A stretch of DNA of 64,000 nucleotides from Hanleya hanleyi. Lineage: Eukaryota > Mollusca > Polyplacophora > Lepidopleurida > Hanleyidae. Within the stretch, counting starts at the first letter, position 1. The number at the start of each line of letters is the position of its first letter. Made by a program: the position numbers and the translations under genes. The notes under the pieces were generated by a model. It made no database searches and had not been told where the DNA came from. It saw only the letters and a list, made by a program, of their open reading frames with translations. The stretch lies in assembly GCA_036873755.1 (NCBI GenBank), contig JAVTVY010037230.1:94001-158000 (forward strand), given 5' to 3'. Shown here one piece after another: positions 9,426 to 18,360 of the stretch.

Positions 9426-11402
9426 ATGGACAAGGGGAAAGATAATGGGCAGGATACGGATAATGGGAATGGGGGACTAGTAGTTAGGGAGATGGAGGGA
9501 TGGGTAGTAGTAGATTTAGAAGAGGATCAGGCGCAGGGTGGGGTAGAGGGTGCAGTAGGTTGGGCAGGTGTAACGGGGGAGGACTTGGATAGGGCTTTCG
9601 GGGGGTGGGCTAGTGTAACGGGGGAAGACTTGGATAGGGCTTTTGGGGTAGGGGGTAGGGTTATGGTAGAGGGCGTTCCATTTCGGGATATGGAGGATTT
9701 GGTGCCCCCTCCAGTTCCCGAGGTGGAGCACCCTAGTAGGTCTGCGGAGGTGGTTCCGGGGGATGGTGTTGGTTGCGGCCGTCCCCTGGTGCCACAAGCT
9801 CCTGTAGATGATTGGGTTCCCCTGGTGGGGTTGGGTGGGCCAGTTGGTGTGGTCCCTGTGGATGGTACCATTAGCGGCCATCCATTGGGGCCACAGCCGG
9901 TAGTGCCTGCTCCGGCTCCTCTGGGGGGACCCACTGAACCACCTGTAGTGGTCCCAGGGGAGGGTACCACTGGTGGCCGTCCCCTGGGACTGCAACTAGG
10001 ACCTCTTCCCTGTGACGGTCGGTGGATTGCCCAAATCAACTCCGACTGTCGCAGGAAAGATTGTCCTATTTGTCAGCTGCCTCTCGGCAAGAAGCTCCGG
10101 CGACATCTGGGCTGGATACACTTTCCAGCCTGGATGTCGCCTGATAGATTCTGCTGGGAGTGTGGCCATCGCTCGTCCTCTCTGGGCTATAGTTTCCGGC
10201 ACGGAGCGGGCGAGCATCACTCTATGGAGGAGTGGGCATTCACCGATGACCACTGGTGGCGGTGGGTGCCCCTCCTTCACGGGTTCCTCCAGTCCCTGAT
10301 GGAGATCCTGTGGGTCAGCACGTACCAGGCCTTGCTGGATTACGTGTTGGCCAACAGGCTATTTCCACAGGAGCTGGAGGTTGACCCCACGGGGAACTGT
10401 ATGGCCCTAATGGTGGCCTTCGATGCTTCCCGCGGGGTCACTACCCACACCTTGAGTGTCTCCCCTCCGTCCTCGGTGTCCGCTCTGATCAGTTGGCAGG
10501 TGCTGGGACGCGTCCTGGCGTTCCTGTCAGCTGCTCAGAGGGAGCGGCTGGTCGATCTACAGCGATTGAGCGGCGCTCTGGGCGTATGCCCCACACCGAG
10601 GGCGGTGGATGCTCATGCCCACCTTGACCTGCTCCTGAAGGACCTGGGGATCTTCACCAGTCTGGAGGAACTTCGGGAGTTGGTCGGTGTGGAGTATGCT
10701 GAGCGGTTGGAGATCACTTCGGTGATCTGTAACTTGGTCTTCCCGAACAGGTCGGAGCCTGGTGCCCTCCGGCGTCTTCTGGAAGACCCAAGAATACAGA
10801 CCACCTATGGGATCCACCCCCATCAGGCCAGTCTTCCGGTTTCAGGGTCATCCATGAGGGCCTTAGTTGCCAAACTGGATGACCCTCGATGCCGTGGTCT
10901 GGGGGAGGTGGGTCTCGGCTGGCATGGACACGAGACGGACATAGAGCGCCGGCGGCAGGAGGATTTCCTGAAAAAAGTCCTGCCGTTGGCGGTGGAGCGG
11001 AATCTCCCTGTAGTTATTCACTGCAGGGAGAAGAAGCCTGGTCAGTCTTCTGCCCATGTCAGATTGCTTGGCCTCCTGGGGGCTACTTTGCCTCCGGGGT
11101 GGCCGATACATGTTCACTCCTTCAGTGGGAACGTCGCCGTTGCCCGAGCATGGGTGAAGCGCTTCCCGAACGTCATGTTCGGGATGAGCGTGTTGCCTCT
11201 TCGCGAGGGCAATGGCGACAACGATGAAGTTCTCAGGGAGGTGGGCATGGGTCGGCTACTCCTGGAGACAAATTCTCCATACCTGAAGCCCCCCGGAGGC
11301 CGTAATCCCAACACACCATGGGGAGTGTGGCCAGTGGCGTGCTGGGTGTCCAGGATGGTCAATTTGCCCCCCCTGGGTCATCCTGGAAGTGACCCGCCGT
11401 AA
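9426..11402 (+). CDS. Zinc-finger / TatD-type metallonuclease ORF in the env position of Gypsy A
   Basis: A single open frame of 658 codons. Residues 1-190 are Gly/Pro/Asp-rich with a duplicated VTGEDLDRAFG motif and three copies of a Pro-rich unit. Two C2H2-like fingers follow (CPICQLPLGKKLRRHLGWIH, about 208-227; CWECG...HGAGEH, about 238-260). From ~390 there is a TatD-family hydrolase: DAHAHLD (HxH metal site), GIHPH at ~461, LGEVGLG at ~493, PVVIHCRE at ~530, HVHSFSG at ~561 and LLETNSPYL at ~612. TatD enzymes are metal-dependent nucleases with a TIM-barrel fold. The last motif has Asn where family members usually have the metal-ligand Asp. GC content resembles the upstream pol, and the ORF lies before polypurine tracts, so it probably belongs to Gypsy A, though an independent origin is possible. 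Confidence 0.75.
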   Translation: MDKGKDNGQDTDNGNGGLVVREMEGWVVVDLEEDQAQGGVEGAVGWAGVTGEDLDRAFGGWASVTGEDLDRAFGVGGRVMVEGVPFRDMEDLVPPPVPEVEHPSRSAEVVPGDGVGCGRPLVPQAPVDDWVPLVGLGGPVGVVPVDGTISGHPLGPQPVVPAPAPLGGPTEPPVVVPGEGTTGGRPLGLQLGPLPCDGRWIAQINSDCRRKDCPICQLPLGKKLRRHLGWIHFPAWMSPDRFCWECGHRSSSLGYSFRHGAGEHHSMEEWAFTDDHWWRWVPLLHGFLQSLMEILWVSTYQALLDYVLANRLFPQELEVDPTGNCMALMVAFDASRGVTTHTLSVSPPSSVSALISWQVLGRVLAFLSAAQRERLVDLQRLSGALGVCPTPRAVDAHAHLDLLLKDLGIFTSLEELRELVGVEYAERLEITSVICNLVFPNRSEPGALRRLLEDPRIQTTYGIHPHQASLPVSGSSMRALVAKLDDPRCRGLGEVGLGWHGHETDIERRRQEDFLKKVLPLAVERNLPVVIHCREKKPGQSSAHVRLLGLLGATLPPGWPIHVHSFSGNVAVARAWVKRFPNVMFGMSVLPLREGNGDNDEVLREVGMGRLLLETNSPYLKPPGGRNPNTPWGVWPVACWVSRMVNLPPLGHPGSDPP

Positions 11403-11639
11403 TGCCTGTCTGTTGTACAAATTACCTTTGTAGGCAGGCGTTCGGTGGGTCGCTTCATGGGTCGGCTCCACTCCCATGGGTGTGGGAGGGGGAACAGATC
11501 ACAGGGTTGTATGGGAGACAGTCAAAAAGAAAAGGGGGAGGGAAAGTGGGAGGAACATCTAAATAAAATTAAGTAATAACCAGGGATACCATTGGGGACT
11601 TCCTTGGGCTACTTCTCTGCCCACAGGATATTATAGTTT

Positions 11640-11800
11640 TTCAGGTTTTCTGTAACCGGCTTCCTGGTAAACTCAGCTGCAGGTTACCAGTACAGTTTTC
11701 AAGTTTCCTGCTCAAATTAGCTGCGGGTTACCAGTACAGTTTTCAAGTTTTATGCCACCGGTTTCCTGGTAAAACAAGCAGGGAGTTACCGGTATAGTTT
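11640..11800. repeat. Short tandem repeat, TTACCAGTACAGTTTTCAAG unit
   Basis: GGTTACCAGTACAGTTTTCAAGTT occurs at about 11682 and 11727. GGTTTCCTGGTAAA occurs near 11760 with a relative near 11660. The unit is roughly 45-60 bases in about three imperfect copies. Confidence 0.6.
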
Positions 11801-11860
11801 TTTATGACAGCTATCAGGGAGTAACTAAGTTATGTCCTGTGTGGCGGGTTAGCCTTGCCT

Positions 11861-11915
11861 ACCCTGTGACCTGGGTTTGACCCTGTGACCTGGGTCTGAC
11901 CCTGTGACGTGGGTT
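11861..11915. repeat. Three copies of a 17-base unit CCCTGTGACCTGGGTTT
   Basis: Direct reading shows three consecutive near-identical units, the third with GTGACGTGGG. Confidence 0.8.
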
Positions 11916-12295
11916 CAGGATGGTATCCCTGGGCGGGATGGGACCATTGGTGACCCATCCCGTTAATTTTGGGGGGTGGTGGTAGGTGCGGAACTTTAGT
12001 ACTGGTACCGTTGTCGACAGTACAGTTCTGCGGGTGGGTGTTAGGAAATATAATGGGTGGGATTTTTAGACTTTTTAGGGGAGAAGGTTATTATTCTTAC
12101 ACCTTTTTCCCCCTTGGAGCGGTCATTTATTAGAGGGTATTTTAGGCGAAGTGCGAGGACTAGATGTCCTCGCACAACCCTATTTTATAGGGTATTTTAA
12201 TTGAATAGGTCTTTATACTGTAGAGGGGCCCATGGTGCAGGATGCCCAGGGCAGGGTTGGGGGTGGTTTTCACTTAGGAAATTGGACCCTTCCCC

Positions 12296-12626
12296 AAAAA
12301 GAAAAGGGGGACGGGTGTAGTAAATACTGCCCTTTAGCGTATAGGTAGTCAAGGGTGGCCACCCTTAACAGGTTAGTCTAGCTTTGGCAGGGCCTCCAAA
12401 TGTAGCTTAGCTACCGTTAGGAGTAGGTTAGACTAGCTTACGTAGGGTCTCCAAACGCTATCTGGCTCCTGGAGTTATTGCCCCTGAGGGCGCTGCATGT
12501 AAACGGACCAATCAGGGACGAGAAGACATAAGTCCCGGGAGATACAAGATCGAGATAGTACTCTTGCAGCAGAACTCGAGGTAGTAAGACGTGAGCACCG
12601 GGAGCTCCGAGGGATAATATTCAACA
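12296..12626 (+). repeat. Candidate polypurine tract and 3' LTR of Gypsy A
   Basis: A 20-base purine-rich run (12296-12315) ends directly at TGTAGTAAATACTG, a plausible TG start for an LTR. The following 310 bases hold a duplicated TTAGACTAGCTT...AGGGTCTCCAAA module and a CCAATCA box near 12509, and could end at ...ATTCAACA (12626). BEL/Pao coding sequence begins shortly after. I found no matching copy near the window start, so the LTR call rests on the tract and the TG...CA ends only. Confidence 0.35.
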
Positions 12627-12662
12627 GGTAAGGCCCTGTTCCGTACCGGTCTTGTACTATAG

Positions 12663-14198
12663 CGAGGAAATTACTTCAGTCCTTTGACGTCACAGGAACT
12701 GGCAAAGGCCAAACTATTGTGGATTCAAAACGTTCAACAAAGGAATTTCAAAGATGTCATTGAAGCCATCCAACACAGCAAGAGAAATAATCTCCAGCAG
12801 CAGCTAGGTCTACAGTTGGATCCAGAAGAACTACTTCGTTGCCATGGGAGACTGAGAAACGCAGAACTTTCAGCGGGTGCGAAATCACCTATATTGCTCC
12901 CAAAATTTGACCCGTACACAACTCTGGTGATAGAGAAGTATCATAAGAGCATTCTCCATTCAGGTGTTTCACAAACACTGGCGCAAACACGACAGGAATA
13001 TTGGATTCCTCAAGGTCGATCGGTGGTGAAGAAGGTCCTACGGAACTGTACGATTTGTCGTCGACACGAGGGCGGACCGTACAAAATGCCAGTTATGCCG
13101 CCATTGCCTAAACAAAGAGTAACTCAGTCTGCTCCTTTCACGTACACAGGACTTGACTACCTTGGACCCCTCTATGTAAAGGACGCGACAGAAGTGACAA
13201 ATGTTTGGGTGTGTCTCTTTACTTGCATGGCTGTTCGGGCTATACATCTAGAGCTGGTCAGAGACATGTCCACCCCTCCATTTTTACTCTGTTTGCGACG
13301 ATTCGTTGCTCGTCACGGCGCACCTAAGCAGATCCTATCAGACAACGCACCACAGTTCAAGTTGGCCAAAACAGTCATCGACAATATGTGGAAACAGATA
13401 GTTCTGAACCCAGAGGTGAAAAATTATGTGGCGGAGCAAGGAGTGATGTGGCAATTTATAACAGAGTTATCCCCCTGGATGGGAGGGTTCTACGAGAGAC
13501 TAGTTGGACTCGTCAAAAGATGTCTACGTAAAGCCATTGGCAGGACTTTGCTGACTGTTGACCAGTTACAGACATTTCTTCACGAAGTACAAGCTGTGGT
13601 AAACTCAAGACCTTTGGTTTATGTCGATGACGACATAAATTCCAACACGACAATCACACCATCAGACTTTCTTACATTGAATCTGAAAACTGCATTCCCT
13701 GAAGTGGCCATTGATCTTACCGATCCAGATTACCAACCAACGTTTAGTTCAGCAGACAAGGTACTCCAGATGTGGAGAAAAGGACAAAGGCATCTGGAAG
13801 CATTTTGGAACTCCTGGAGAAATGAGTATCTGACTAGCCTAAGAGAACGGACACAATCGCATTTGAAGGGACCCAGGAGTCAGTCTATCTTTGAACCAAA
13901 AGCAGGTGATATTGTTCTGGTAAAGGATGATCTTCCTCGTGCTGCATGGCGACTCGGGAAAATACAAAGTGTGATAGCTGGTAGGGAAGGTAATGTTAGA
14001 TCTGCAACGATTCTGCTGCCTTCCCAGAAAAAGATCAACAGACCAGTGTGCTTACTCTATCCTATTGAGTGTCCAAATACCCCAACTGATGAAACATACC
14101 CGTTGAAACAGAAACGCCCAGAAACTGTAACTACAAGACCACCTGCAAGGTCAGCTGCTGTTGAAGCTAGAAAACTGATATCACAGCAGCTAAACTGA
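12663..14198 (+). CDS. BEL/Pao retrotransposon integrase fragment
   Basis: An open frame from just after a TAG at 12660-12662 to a TGA at 14196. It starts in the Pol region between RNase H and integrase (SQELAKAKLLWIQNVQ), so the protein lacks PR, RT and RNase H. The integrase zinc motif is HKSILHSG...CTICRR. The catalytic acids lie in GLDYLGPLYV, ILSDNAPQF and GGFYERLVGLVKRCLRK. The C-terminal DUF5641-type module typical of BEL/Pao follows (AGDIVLVKDD, WRLGKI, NRPVCLLYP). All three catalytic residues are present and there is no internal stop. No BEL LTR is seen on either side: the frame ends immediately before Polinton capsid sequence. ATG choice is uncertain; the first codons appear to be a truncation point. 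Confidence 0.85.
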   Translation, partial: RGNYFSPLTSQELAKAKLLWIQNVQQRNFKDVIEAIQHSKRNNLQQQLGLQLDPEELLRCHGRLRNAELSAGAKSPILLPKFDPYTTLVIEKYHKSILHSGVSQTLAQTRQEYWIPQGRSVVKKVLRNCTICRRHEGGPYKMPVMPPLPKQRVTQSAPFTYTGLDYLGPLYVKDATEVTNVWVCLFTCMAVRAIHLELVRDMSTPPFLLCLRRFVARHGAPKQILSDNAPQFKLAKTVIDNMWKQIVLNPEVKNYVAEQGVMWQFITELSPWMGGFYERLVGLVKRCLRKAIGRTLLTVDQLQTFLHEVQAVVNSRPLVYVDDDINSNTTITPSDFLTLNLKTAFPEVAIDLTDPDYQPTFSSADKVLQMWRKGQRHLEAFWNSWRNEYLTSLRERTQSHLKGPRSQSIFEPKAGDIVLVKDDLPRAAWRLGKIQSVIAGREGNVRSATILLPSQKKINRPVCLLYPIECPNTPTDETYPLKQKRPETVTTRPPARSAAVEARKLISQQLN

Positions 14199-14303
14199 TT
14201 TTTCGTGCACCGGAGCACCGTCAATGTGATCTGCTACGCCGAGTTTGACAACATCATTCAAGTGGACAAGGCGCGCAACGTCCTGTGTGACTTCTCCACC
14301 TAA
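14199..14303 (+). pseudogene. C-terminal tail of a Polinton major capsid protein
   Basis: Thirty-four codons ending in TAA at 14301, carrying VNVICYAEFDNIIQVD and RNVLCDF. This matches my memory of the conserved end of the double jelly-roll capsid protein of Polintons/adintoviruses. Its position directly upstream of an adenain-type protease supports that. The rest of the protein is absent: the BEL integrase fragment ends one codon upstream in the same frame, separated by a TGA. Family assignment is from the short motif and the neighbour only. Confidence 0.5.
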
Positions 14304-14304
14304 C

Positions 14305-14778
14305 ATGGATACAGACCAGATAACCACCGTGCTGGAGAATGACCCAGAGACACGTATGGTCTTTCAAGGGGTGTTCGCCCGAGATGTGTTCCCATTAGAC
14401 CGTATGTATCCTGCTGCTTACGTTCTCAACACGGACCCGATGGATCGGCCCGGTGAACATTGGGTGGGCGTGTACTTGACAGAACAGCAGGGCGAATACT
14501 TTGACCCGTACGGCCTGCCGCCCCTCCATCCCGATTTAGCAGACTTCATGGATCAAGGCACAGAGACGTGGTGTTGGAACAGTCAAACGTTGCAAAGCCT
14601 GACCAGTAGCGTGTGCGGACAATATTGCTTGTTTTACCTGTACCATCGATGCCGGGGAAGACCCTTATCTACCATCGTACAGATGTTTGACGAGTACCCC
14701 AAGGCCGAGGACCGCGATGTACTCGTATATGACTGGGCCGCCCATCATTTCAATGTACAAGCCCCGTTCTGGGCTTAA
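14305..14778 (+). CDS. Adenain-type cysteine protease of a Polinton/adintovirus-like element
   Basis: A 157-residue protein from ATG 14305, one base after the capsid stop. Adenain-like (C5) proteases mature capsid proteins in adenoviruses and are a hallmark of Polintons. The catalytic set is visible: His52 in GEHWVGVYL, Asp67 in EYFDPYG, the oxyanion Gln97 in TLQSLTSSVCG and Cys104 in SVCGQYCLFYL. Length is in the family range, slightly short of adenovirus adenain. The frame is intact. The last codons (QAPFWA) sit in the first unit of a tandem repeat that continues past the stop. A polyadenylation signal follows at 14919. Confidence 0.85.
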   Translation: MDTDQITTVLENDPETRMVFQGVFARDVFPLDRMYPAAYVLNTDPMDRPGEHWVGVYLTEQQGEYFDPYGLPPLHPDLADFMDQGTETWCWNSQTLQSLTSSVCGQYCLFYLYHRCRGRPLSTIVQMFDEYPKAEDRDVLVYDWAAHHFNVQAPFWA

Positions 14779-14886
14779 GTTCTTTCAATGTACAAGCCCC
14801 CTGTTCTGGGCTTAAGTTTACAAGCCCCCTGTTCTGGGCTTCAGTTCTTTCAATGTACAAGCCCCCTGTTCTGGGCTTCAGTTTTC
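14750..14886. repeat. Tandem repeat built from the protease gene's last codons
   Basis: Four copies of GTACAAGCCCC(CT)GTTCTGGGCTT(A/C)AGTT, with or without a CTTTCAAT linker, start at the 3' end of the protease frame. The first copy encodes the protein's C terminus and its TAA. Later copies are untranslated. Confidence 0.9.
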
Positions 14887-14918
14887 ACGTGGTTGTTCTC
14901 ACGTTGTTGTTGTTACTG

Positions 14919-14924
14919 AATAAA
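14919..14924 (+). promoter_or_regulatory. Polyadenylation signal AATAAA after the protease gene
   Basis: AATAAA lies 140 bases after the protease stop, followed by an A-rich stretch. It probably ends the capsid/protease transcript. Confidence 0.5.
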
Positions 14925-15559
14925 AAACAAAATGAGATCTCACCAAAAAAAACCTTGTCTTGTGTGTTTTCTATATGAGCATAATGCATGAAACTGGCTT
15001 TGAACACCGTATCAGTGGCCTAGAATGGGGCCAAAGGTAACCCATCCATGTCCAGAAAATATTACCCGGATGTACAAGAACCCAGATGTAGGCGCGGAAG
15101 TAGGCGAAAGCATTCTAGTACCCGGATGGAGGCGCAGACGTGAGCAAAATTCTAGTACCCGTCCATTGGTTCTTTTATCGATCACTCATTGGCTCTTTCT
15201 CGACCGCTGATTGATGCAAATGGAACTGCCCATCCTTCCCAGGTTAATTTACAATCCCCTTTTTGTGTTCAAGCTCTGTATATCGATGCCACAACATCGT
15301 TGCCGAACCTTGCCGAAAGGGAGACCTTTGACCTTCTGACTTGGATGTGACCTTTGACCTTTTGACCCGACATTCACCCGCGCACTTCCGGTGATGACGC
15401 GTACTTCCGGATAACCCGCGCGCGCGCGCTGCGGCCGGAGTAACCCGCTCGCGCGCTGCGGCCGGGGCGGGCCGGGCCGGGCCGGGAAAGACCCTACGTC
15501 TGAGGAAACATTGGAACTCTTCTGGGTTCGGAGGTAGTTTTTGTGAAACCCGGAAGTGA
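14925..15559. other. Polinton non-coding region rich in transcription-factor-like motifs
   Basis: No gene seen. A TCTAGTACCCGGATG(T/G)A module recurs between 15046 and 15165. At 15330-15400 there are GACCTTTGACC (nuclear-receptor-like) and CACTTCCGG/TACTTCCGG (ETS-like) sites. A GC-only patch at 15412-15490 repeats (CG)n-CTGCGGCCGG. Minus-strand frames through it are low-complexity and not credible genes. Confidence 0.5.
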
Positions 15560-15840
15560 CCTCTTGGTCTACCACGCATGCGCAGAATGACCATGTTCCA
15601 ACCCCACACCCAGCCCATCGGATGCCCCCTCACATATGCTTCACATTGATACCTCACTCGACTCCATCGGACCACTAGTGAACCACCTAGACTCCAAAAC
15701 GTCTATTTCCATACCCTTGCTCTACCGCGTATGCGCAGAATGACGATATTTCAACCCCACACCCACCCCATCAGATGCCCCTTCACGAATGCTTCACATT
15801 GATACCTCATACGATCCAATCGGTACACTAGGGACCCCTC
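15560..15840 (-). repeat. S-repeat array, two ~152-bp units
   Basis: Two tandem copies (about 15565-15716 and 15717-15840), each with a (C/T)GCGCAGAATGAC site, an AACCCCACACCCA segment and GCTTCACATTGATACCTCA. The same family recurs at 30290-30510, 44985-45070 with 48678-49040, and 49690-50045. All of these lie in Polinton-related sequence. Confidence 0.75.
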
Positions 15841-16111
15841 TCGCCCCTGAAGATTGCCGGAGAATGCCGGAGAATTTGGGACTACTTTCTGTCCGCGGAG
15901 GCAGACCGCATCACCACCAGACCGCATCACCGCGGAGGAATACACACGCCCGATTCATGCAGACCGGAAGTGACGTCATACATGACGTCATTCAGTACAT
16001 GTCCTATCATGTTCACAGGTCACGCCCCATTCACCCAGACCGGCAGTGACGTCATACCTGCATGTCAAGCTGGTGGCGCCCCCTGGCGGAAGCAGGGAAC
16101 CAAGGGTTACC

Positions 16112-16566
16112 TCCCTGGAAATCCTGAGTTTAAATCCGCTTACATTACTACTGGCATACGTGGCGGCAATCCACTCCAATCAAACAAGCACGGCTGGACG
16201 TTTTCCTAATATCCCGTGATATACTGCATTGTGTGCTTAATACAAATATTCATCCAAGTTATTGAACAGATCACTCATTGATCAGTATATCACAAAAATT
16301 TAAAATCGTCAAAGAGGAAAAGGGTTCTGGAAATTCAATAACTTCTTACTCAAAGACAGGGCCTATGTAGATACAGTTAAAACAGTTATAAATTGAACAA
16401 TACAAGAATATAAGGTTGAGGGGGTTAATTTACAGGAGAACTTTTCTATTAATGATCAGTTATTTTAAGTGATACTTTTAAAAATTAGAGGGAAGACTAA
16501 AGCATATCCGTCCAATAAAAAACGACAGCCAAAAGTTAAGGAAACCGAACTTTCGGCTGAATTACA
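16112..16566 (+). mobile_element. L1/Tx1-like LINE, endonuclease end (left half of a split element)
   Basis: Reading across small frame changes gives the end of an AP-type endonuclease and the linker to RT: KQARLDVFLISRDIL (16170-16215), DHSLISIS (16265-16290) and GKGFWKFNNFLLKDRAYV (16318-16375). These are characteristic of L1/Tx1-clade ORF2. Stops and indels show it is dead. The right half of the same ORF resumes after Gypsy B at 25629. Confidence 0.7.
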
Positions 16567-16842
16567 TGCGAGGCTCGGTTTATGGGTACCCCCTATTTTT
16601 TATTGTTTTAAATGGTTATTCTCTACGATATTGTGTTAGTCAGATGTTGACACTCTGTTGACAGTCTAGGGGAGCTAACTCTGCATGACCTGTGTATCTC
16701 ATTTGTTAAGCTCAGAAGGGGCCTCACCCACGTGTGAATAAACCGCAGCCATTTGTCGAATTCAGACAGGAACATCATGTGTCTGTAGTTTTACTATTAT
16801 TTCGCCTCTCCCTAGGTTATGAAGACCTTATCCCGGGTAACA
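16567..16842 (+). repeat. Gypsy B 5' LTR
   Basis: 276 bases from TGCGAGGCTCGG to GGGTAACA, nearly identical to 25353-25628. AATAAA lies inside at 16738. The preceding TACA is the target-site duplication. Confidence 0.95.
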
Positions 16843-16845
16843 TTC

Positions 16846-16863
16846 TGGGGGCCTGTCCGGGAG
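16846..16863 (+). promoter_or_regulatory. Primer binding site, tRNA-Pro-like
   Basis: TGGGGGCCTGTCCGGGAG lies three bases after the 5' LTR. It agrees at 15 of 18 positions with the tRNA-Pro primer site known from murine gammaretroviruses, so tRNA-Pro priming is likely. Confidence 0.65.
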
Positions 16864-16909
16864 TACGTCTTCGACGTGAATGAGTACACGACAAACCTGA
16901 TTGGGCAGA

Positions 16910-17203
16910 ATGGCAGACGAAGGTGAAGGAGATATTCCAGATGAAGGTAATCCAGAGGGACATGATGCAGATGCAGCTGATCAAGACGAAGGTAATGTGG
17001 CGGATGCATCACGATTGCTCAATGATATGAGCAAATGTTCAGTTTTCCGTAAAGAATTTAAGTTGATTGGACAGGTTGGAACTTCAAAAGGATGCCTTAG
17101 CTTCACTAGCCTGACACGACAGATTGAAAATGGTTTGGCGCGGGGATATTCGGAGGCAGAAATCGTGGAAGCGATTATTAAAGCTGTCCGAACAGGATCA
17201 TGA
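16910..17203 (+). pseudogene. gag: Gypsy B Gag, N-terminal part
   Basis: An acidic 97-residue frame from ATG 16910, ending at a TGA. The last half (LTRQIENGLARGYSEAEIVEAIIKAVRTGS) reads like the start of a retroelement capsid domain. A few codons with extra stops link it to the frame starting at 17266, which carries the rest of the capsid. The intact protein would have been continuous; here it is interrupted between 17201 and 17266. Confidence 0.65.
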
Positions 17204-17265
17204 TTAAGCCACTACTTAGAAGGCATAGATAACTGGACTCTATAACTAATTTAAGGGCAATCACC

Positions 17266-18354
17266 ATGTCCAATTATGATGAAAAGAGTGCCACAGAGCT
17301 CTATACCGAGTTATGTAACATATCACAAGAGGATTGCCAAGGTTACCTGGTAAGGGCACTGGGATTGAGACAACAGATACTAGCAGCATCTAAGGAAAGT
17401 AGTGATGATTCACTTCGGTATAATCCAGAACTTGTCAAGGCTATGTTTATGCACTCAGTTTACACCGGTTTCGCAGAAGACAACATCCGTTTCGAAATTA
17501 GATCATTGCTGGAGAATCCAACCGTTAGTGATCAAGCATTGATTCACAGACTGAACCAAGTATCTCGGCAAGAGAGGGAACGTGTAGCTAAAATAAAAGG
17601 TAGTAGTAGGGGGAAAACAGGAGTCTACAGTGTAGAAACAGAGTCAGAGATACAGAAACTGAATGCATTGAGAGCAGCAGATCAGAAGGAGATTGCTGCT
17701 TTGAGAAAAGAAATTACTGATCTGAAGAATTTGGTGACAAAGCCACCCATGGCCAGGAAATATAACCAGGAACAAGACCCACCTCGTAGGGAGTTCAAGA
17801 ACCCAGGGTGTTCGGCCTGCAGAGAGAACCACATGGCTTCGCAATGCGAACACTGCTGGTCCTCTGGAAGCGGCGATCATTATAAGGCTGGTTGCATTCA
17901 AAAACGACAAACGAGGATGAGGGACAGTGAATATAACCCACCAAGTATGCATGAACTGCGTGGCAGCGTCTGGCAACTATCTCCACGTCAGAAGACCAAC
18001 ATGGTCAGACTCGTAGGGGATAGATGTATGCTGAATTGCTCAATCGCGGGTGTGCCAGTGAATGCACTTTGGGATACTGGGGCACAAGTTTCCATGATTC
18101 CTGGCGACATGATGACAAAAGAATTCCGAGGTCATACAGTGCGTCCTTTGGATGAACTAGTGGAAGGAGACCTGACCATATATGCAGCAAATGGCTCTGA
18201 AATACCATTCCAGGGCTGGGTTGGACTATATTTTGCCATGGACGCTGGTGAGAGAGGAATAACCGTCCCCTTCCGAGTCTGTAGCCACCCTGAAGTGAGA
18301 CAGCCAATCATAGGTTATAACGTGATCCAACAGTGGGATGGTAAAGCCCTGTAA
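17266..18354 (+). CDS. Gypsy B Gag C-terminal part and aspartic protease
   Basis: An open frame of 362 codons. Residues 1-110 are the C-terminal capsid region (YLVRALGLRQQIL, DDSLRYNPELVKAMF, SDQALIHRLNQVS). A coiled-coil segment (~125-155) follows. At ~182-212 there are two zinc-binding clusters, CSACRENHMASQC and CEHCWSSGSGDHYKAGC. The protease is at ~255-335 with the active site ALWDTGAQVSMI and a closing hydrophobic PIIGYNVI. The WDTG motif is intact. The frame ends at a TAA, and the PR-RT linker continues with breaks downstream. Confidence 0.8.
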   Translation: MSNYDEKSATELYTELCNISQEDCQGYLVRALGLRQQILAASKESSDDSLRYNPELVKAMFMHSVYTGFAEDNIRFEIRSLLENPTVSDQALIHRLNQVSRQERERVAKIKGSSRGKTGVYSVETESEIQKLNALRAADQKEIAALRKEITDLKNLVTKPPMARKYNQEQDPPRREFKNPGCSACRENHMASQCEHCWSSGSGDHYKAGCIQKRQTRMRDSEYNPPSMHELRGSVWQLSPRQKTNMVRLVGDRCMLNCSIAGVPVNALWDTGAQVSMIPGDMMTKEFRGHTVRPLDELVEGDLTIYAANGSEIPFQGWVGLYFAMDAGERGITVPFRVCSHPEVRQPIIGYNVIQQWDGKAL

Positions 18355-18360
18355 AGTAAT

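Larger units (their letters stand above)
11403..12295. other. 3' untranslated region of Gypsy A with polypurine tract and short repeats
   Basis: No coding sequence seen. A strong purine tract (AAAAAGAAAAGGGGGAGGGA...) runs from 11524 to 11553. The same AAAAAGAAAAGGGGGA core returns at 12296. Two repeat patches lie between them (entered separately). The position fits the non-coding 3' end of an LTR element. Confidence 0.5.
14199..16111 (+). mobile_element. Polinton I: right-hand end (capsid tail, protease, terminal repeat)
   Basis: Capsid tail, adenain-type protease and then about 1.3 kb of terminal sequence. From 15841 to about 16085 it is recognisably related to the right TIR of the miniature Polinton at 27684-31550: GCCGGAGAAT, GACTACTTTCTGTCCGCG, CGCATCACCGCGGAGGAATACA, CCGGAAGTGACGTCA and GCGCCCCCTG follow in the same order. 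LINE coding sequence resumes at about 16112, so the element end is placed there, although the exact terminus and its TSD were not established. The left part is missing or outside the window. Confidence 0.65.

Noticed and set aside
9516..10039. Minus-strand frames of ~160-170 codons opposite the TatD ORF
   Set aside because: Shadows of the GC-rich, repetitive N-terminal part of the plus-strand ORF.
15244..15675. Long minus-strand frames across the GC-rich patch
   Set aside because: They translate (CG)n and repeat units; overlapping frames are equally open, which indicates composition, not coding.
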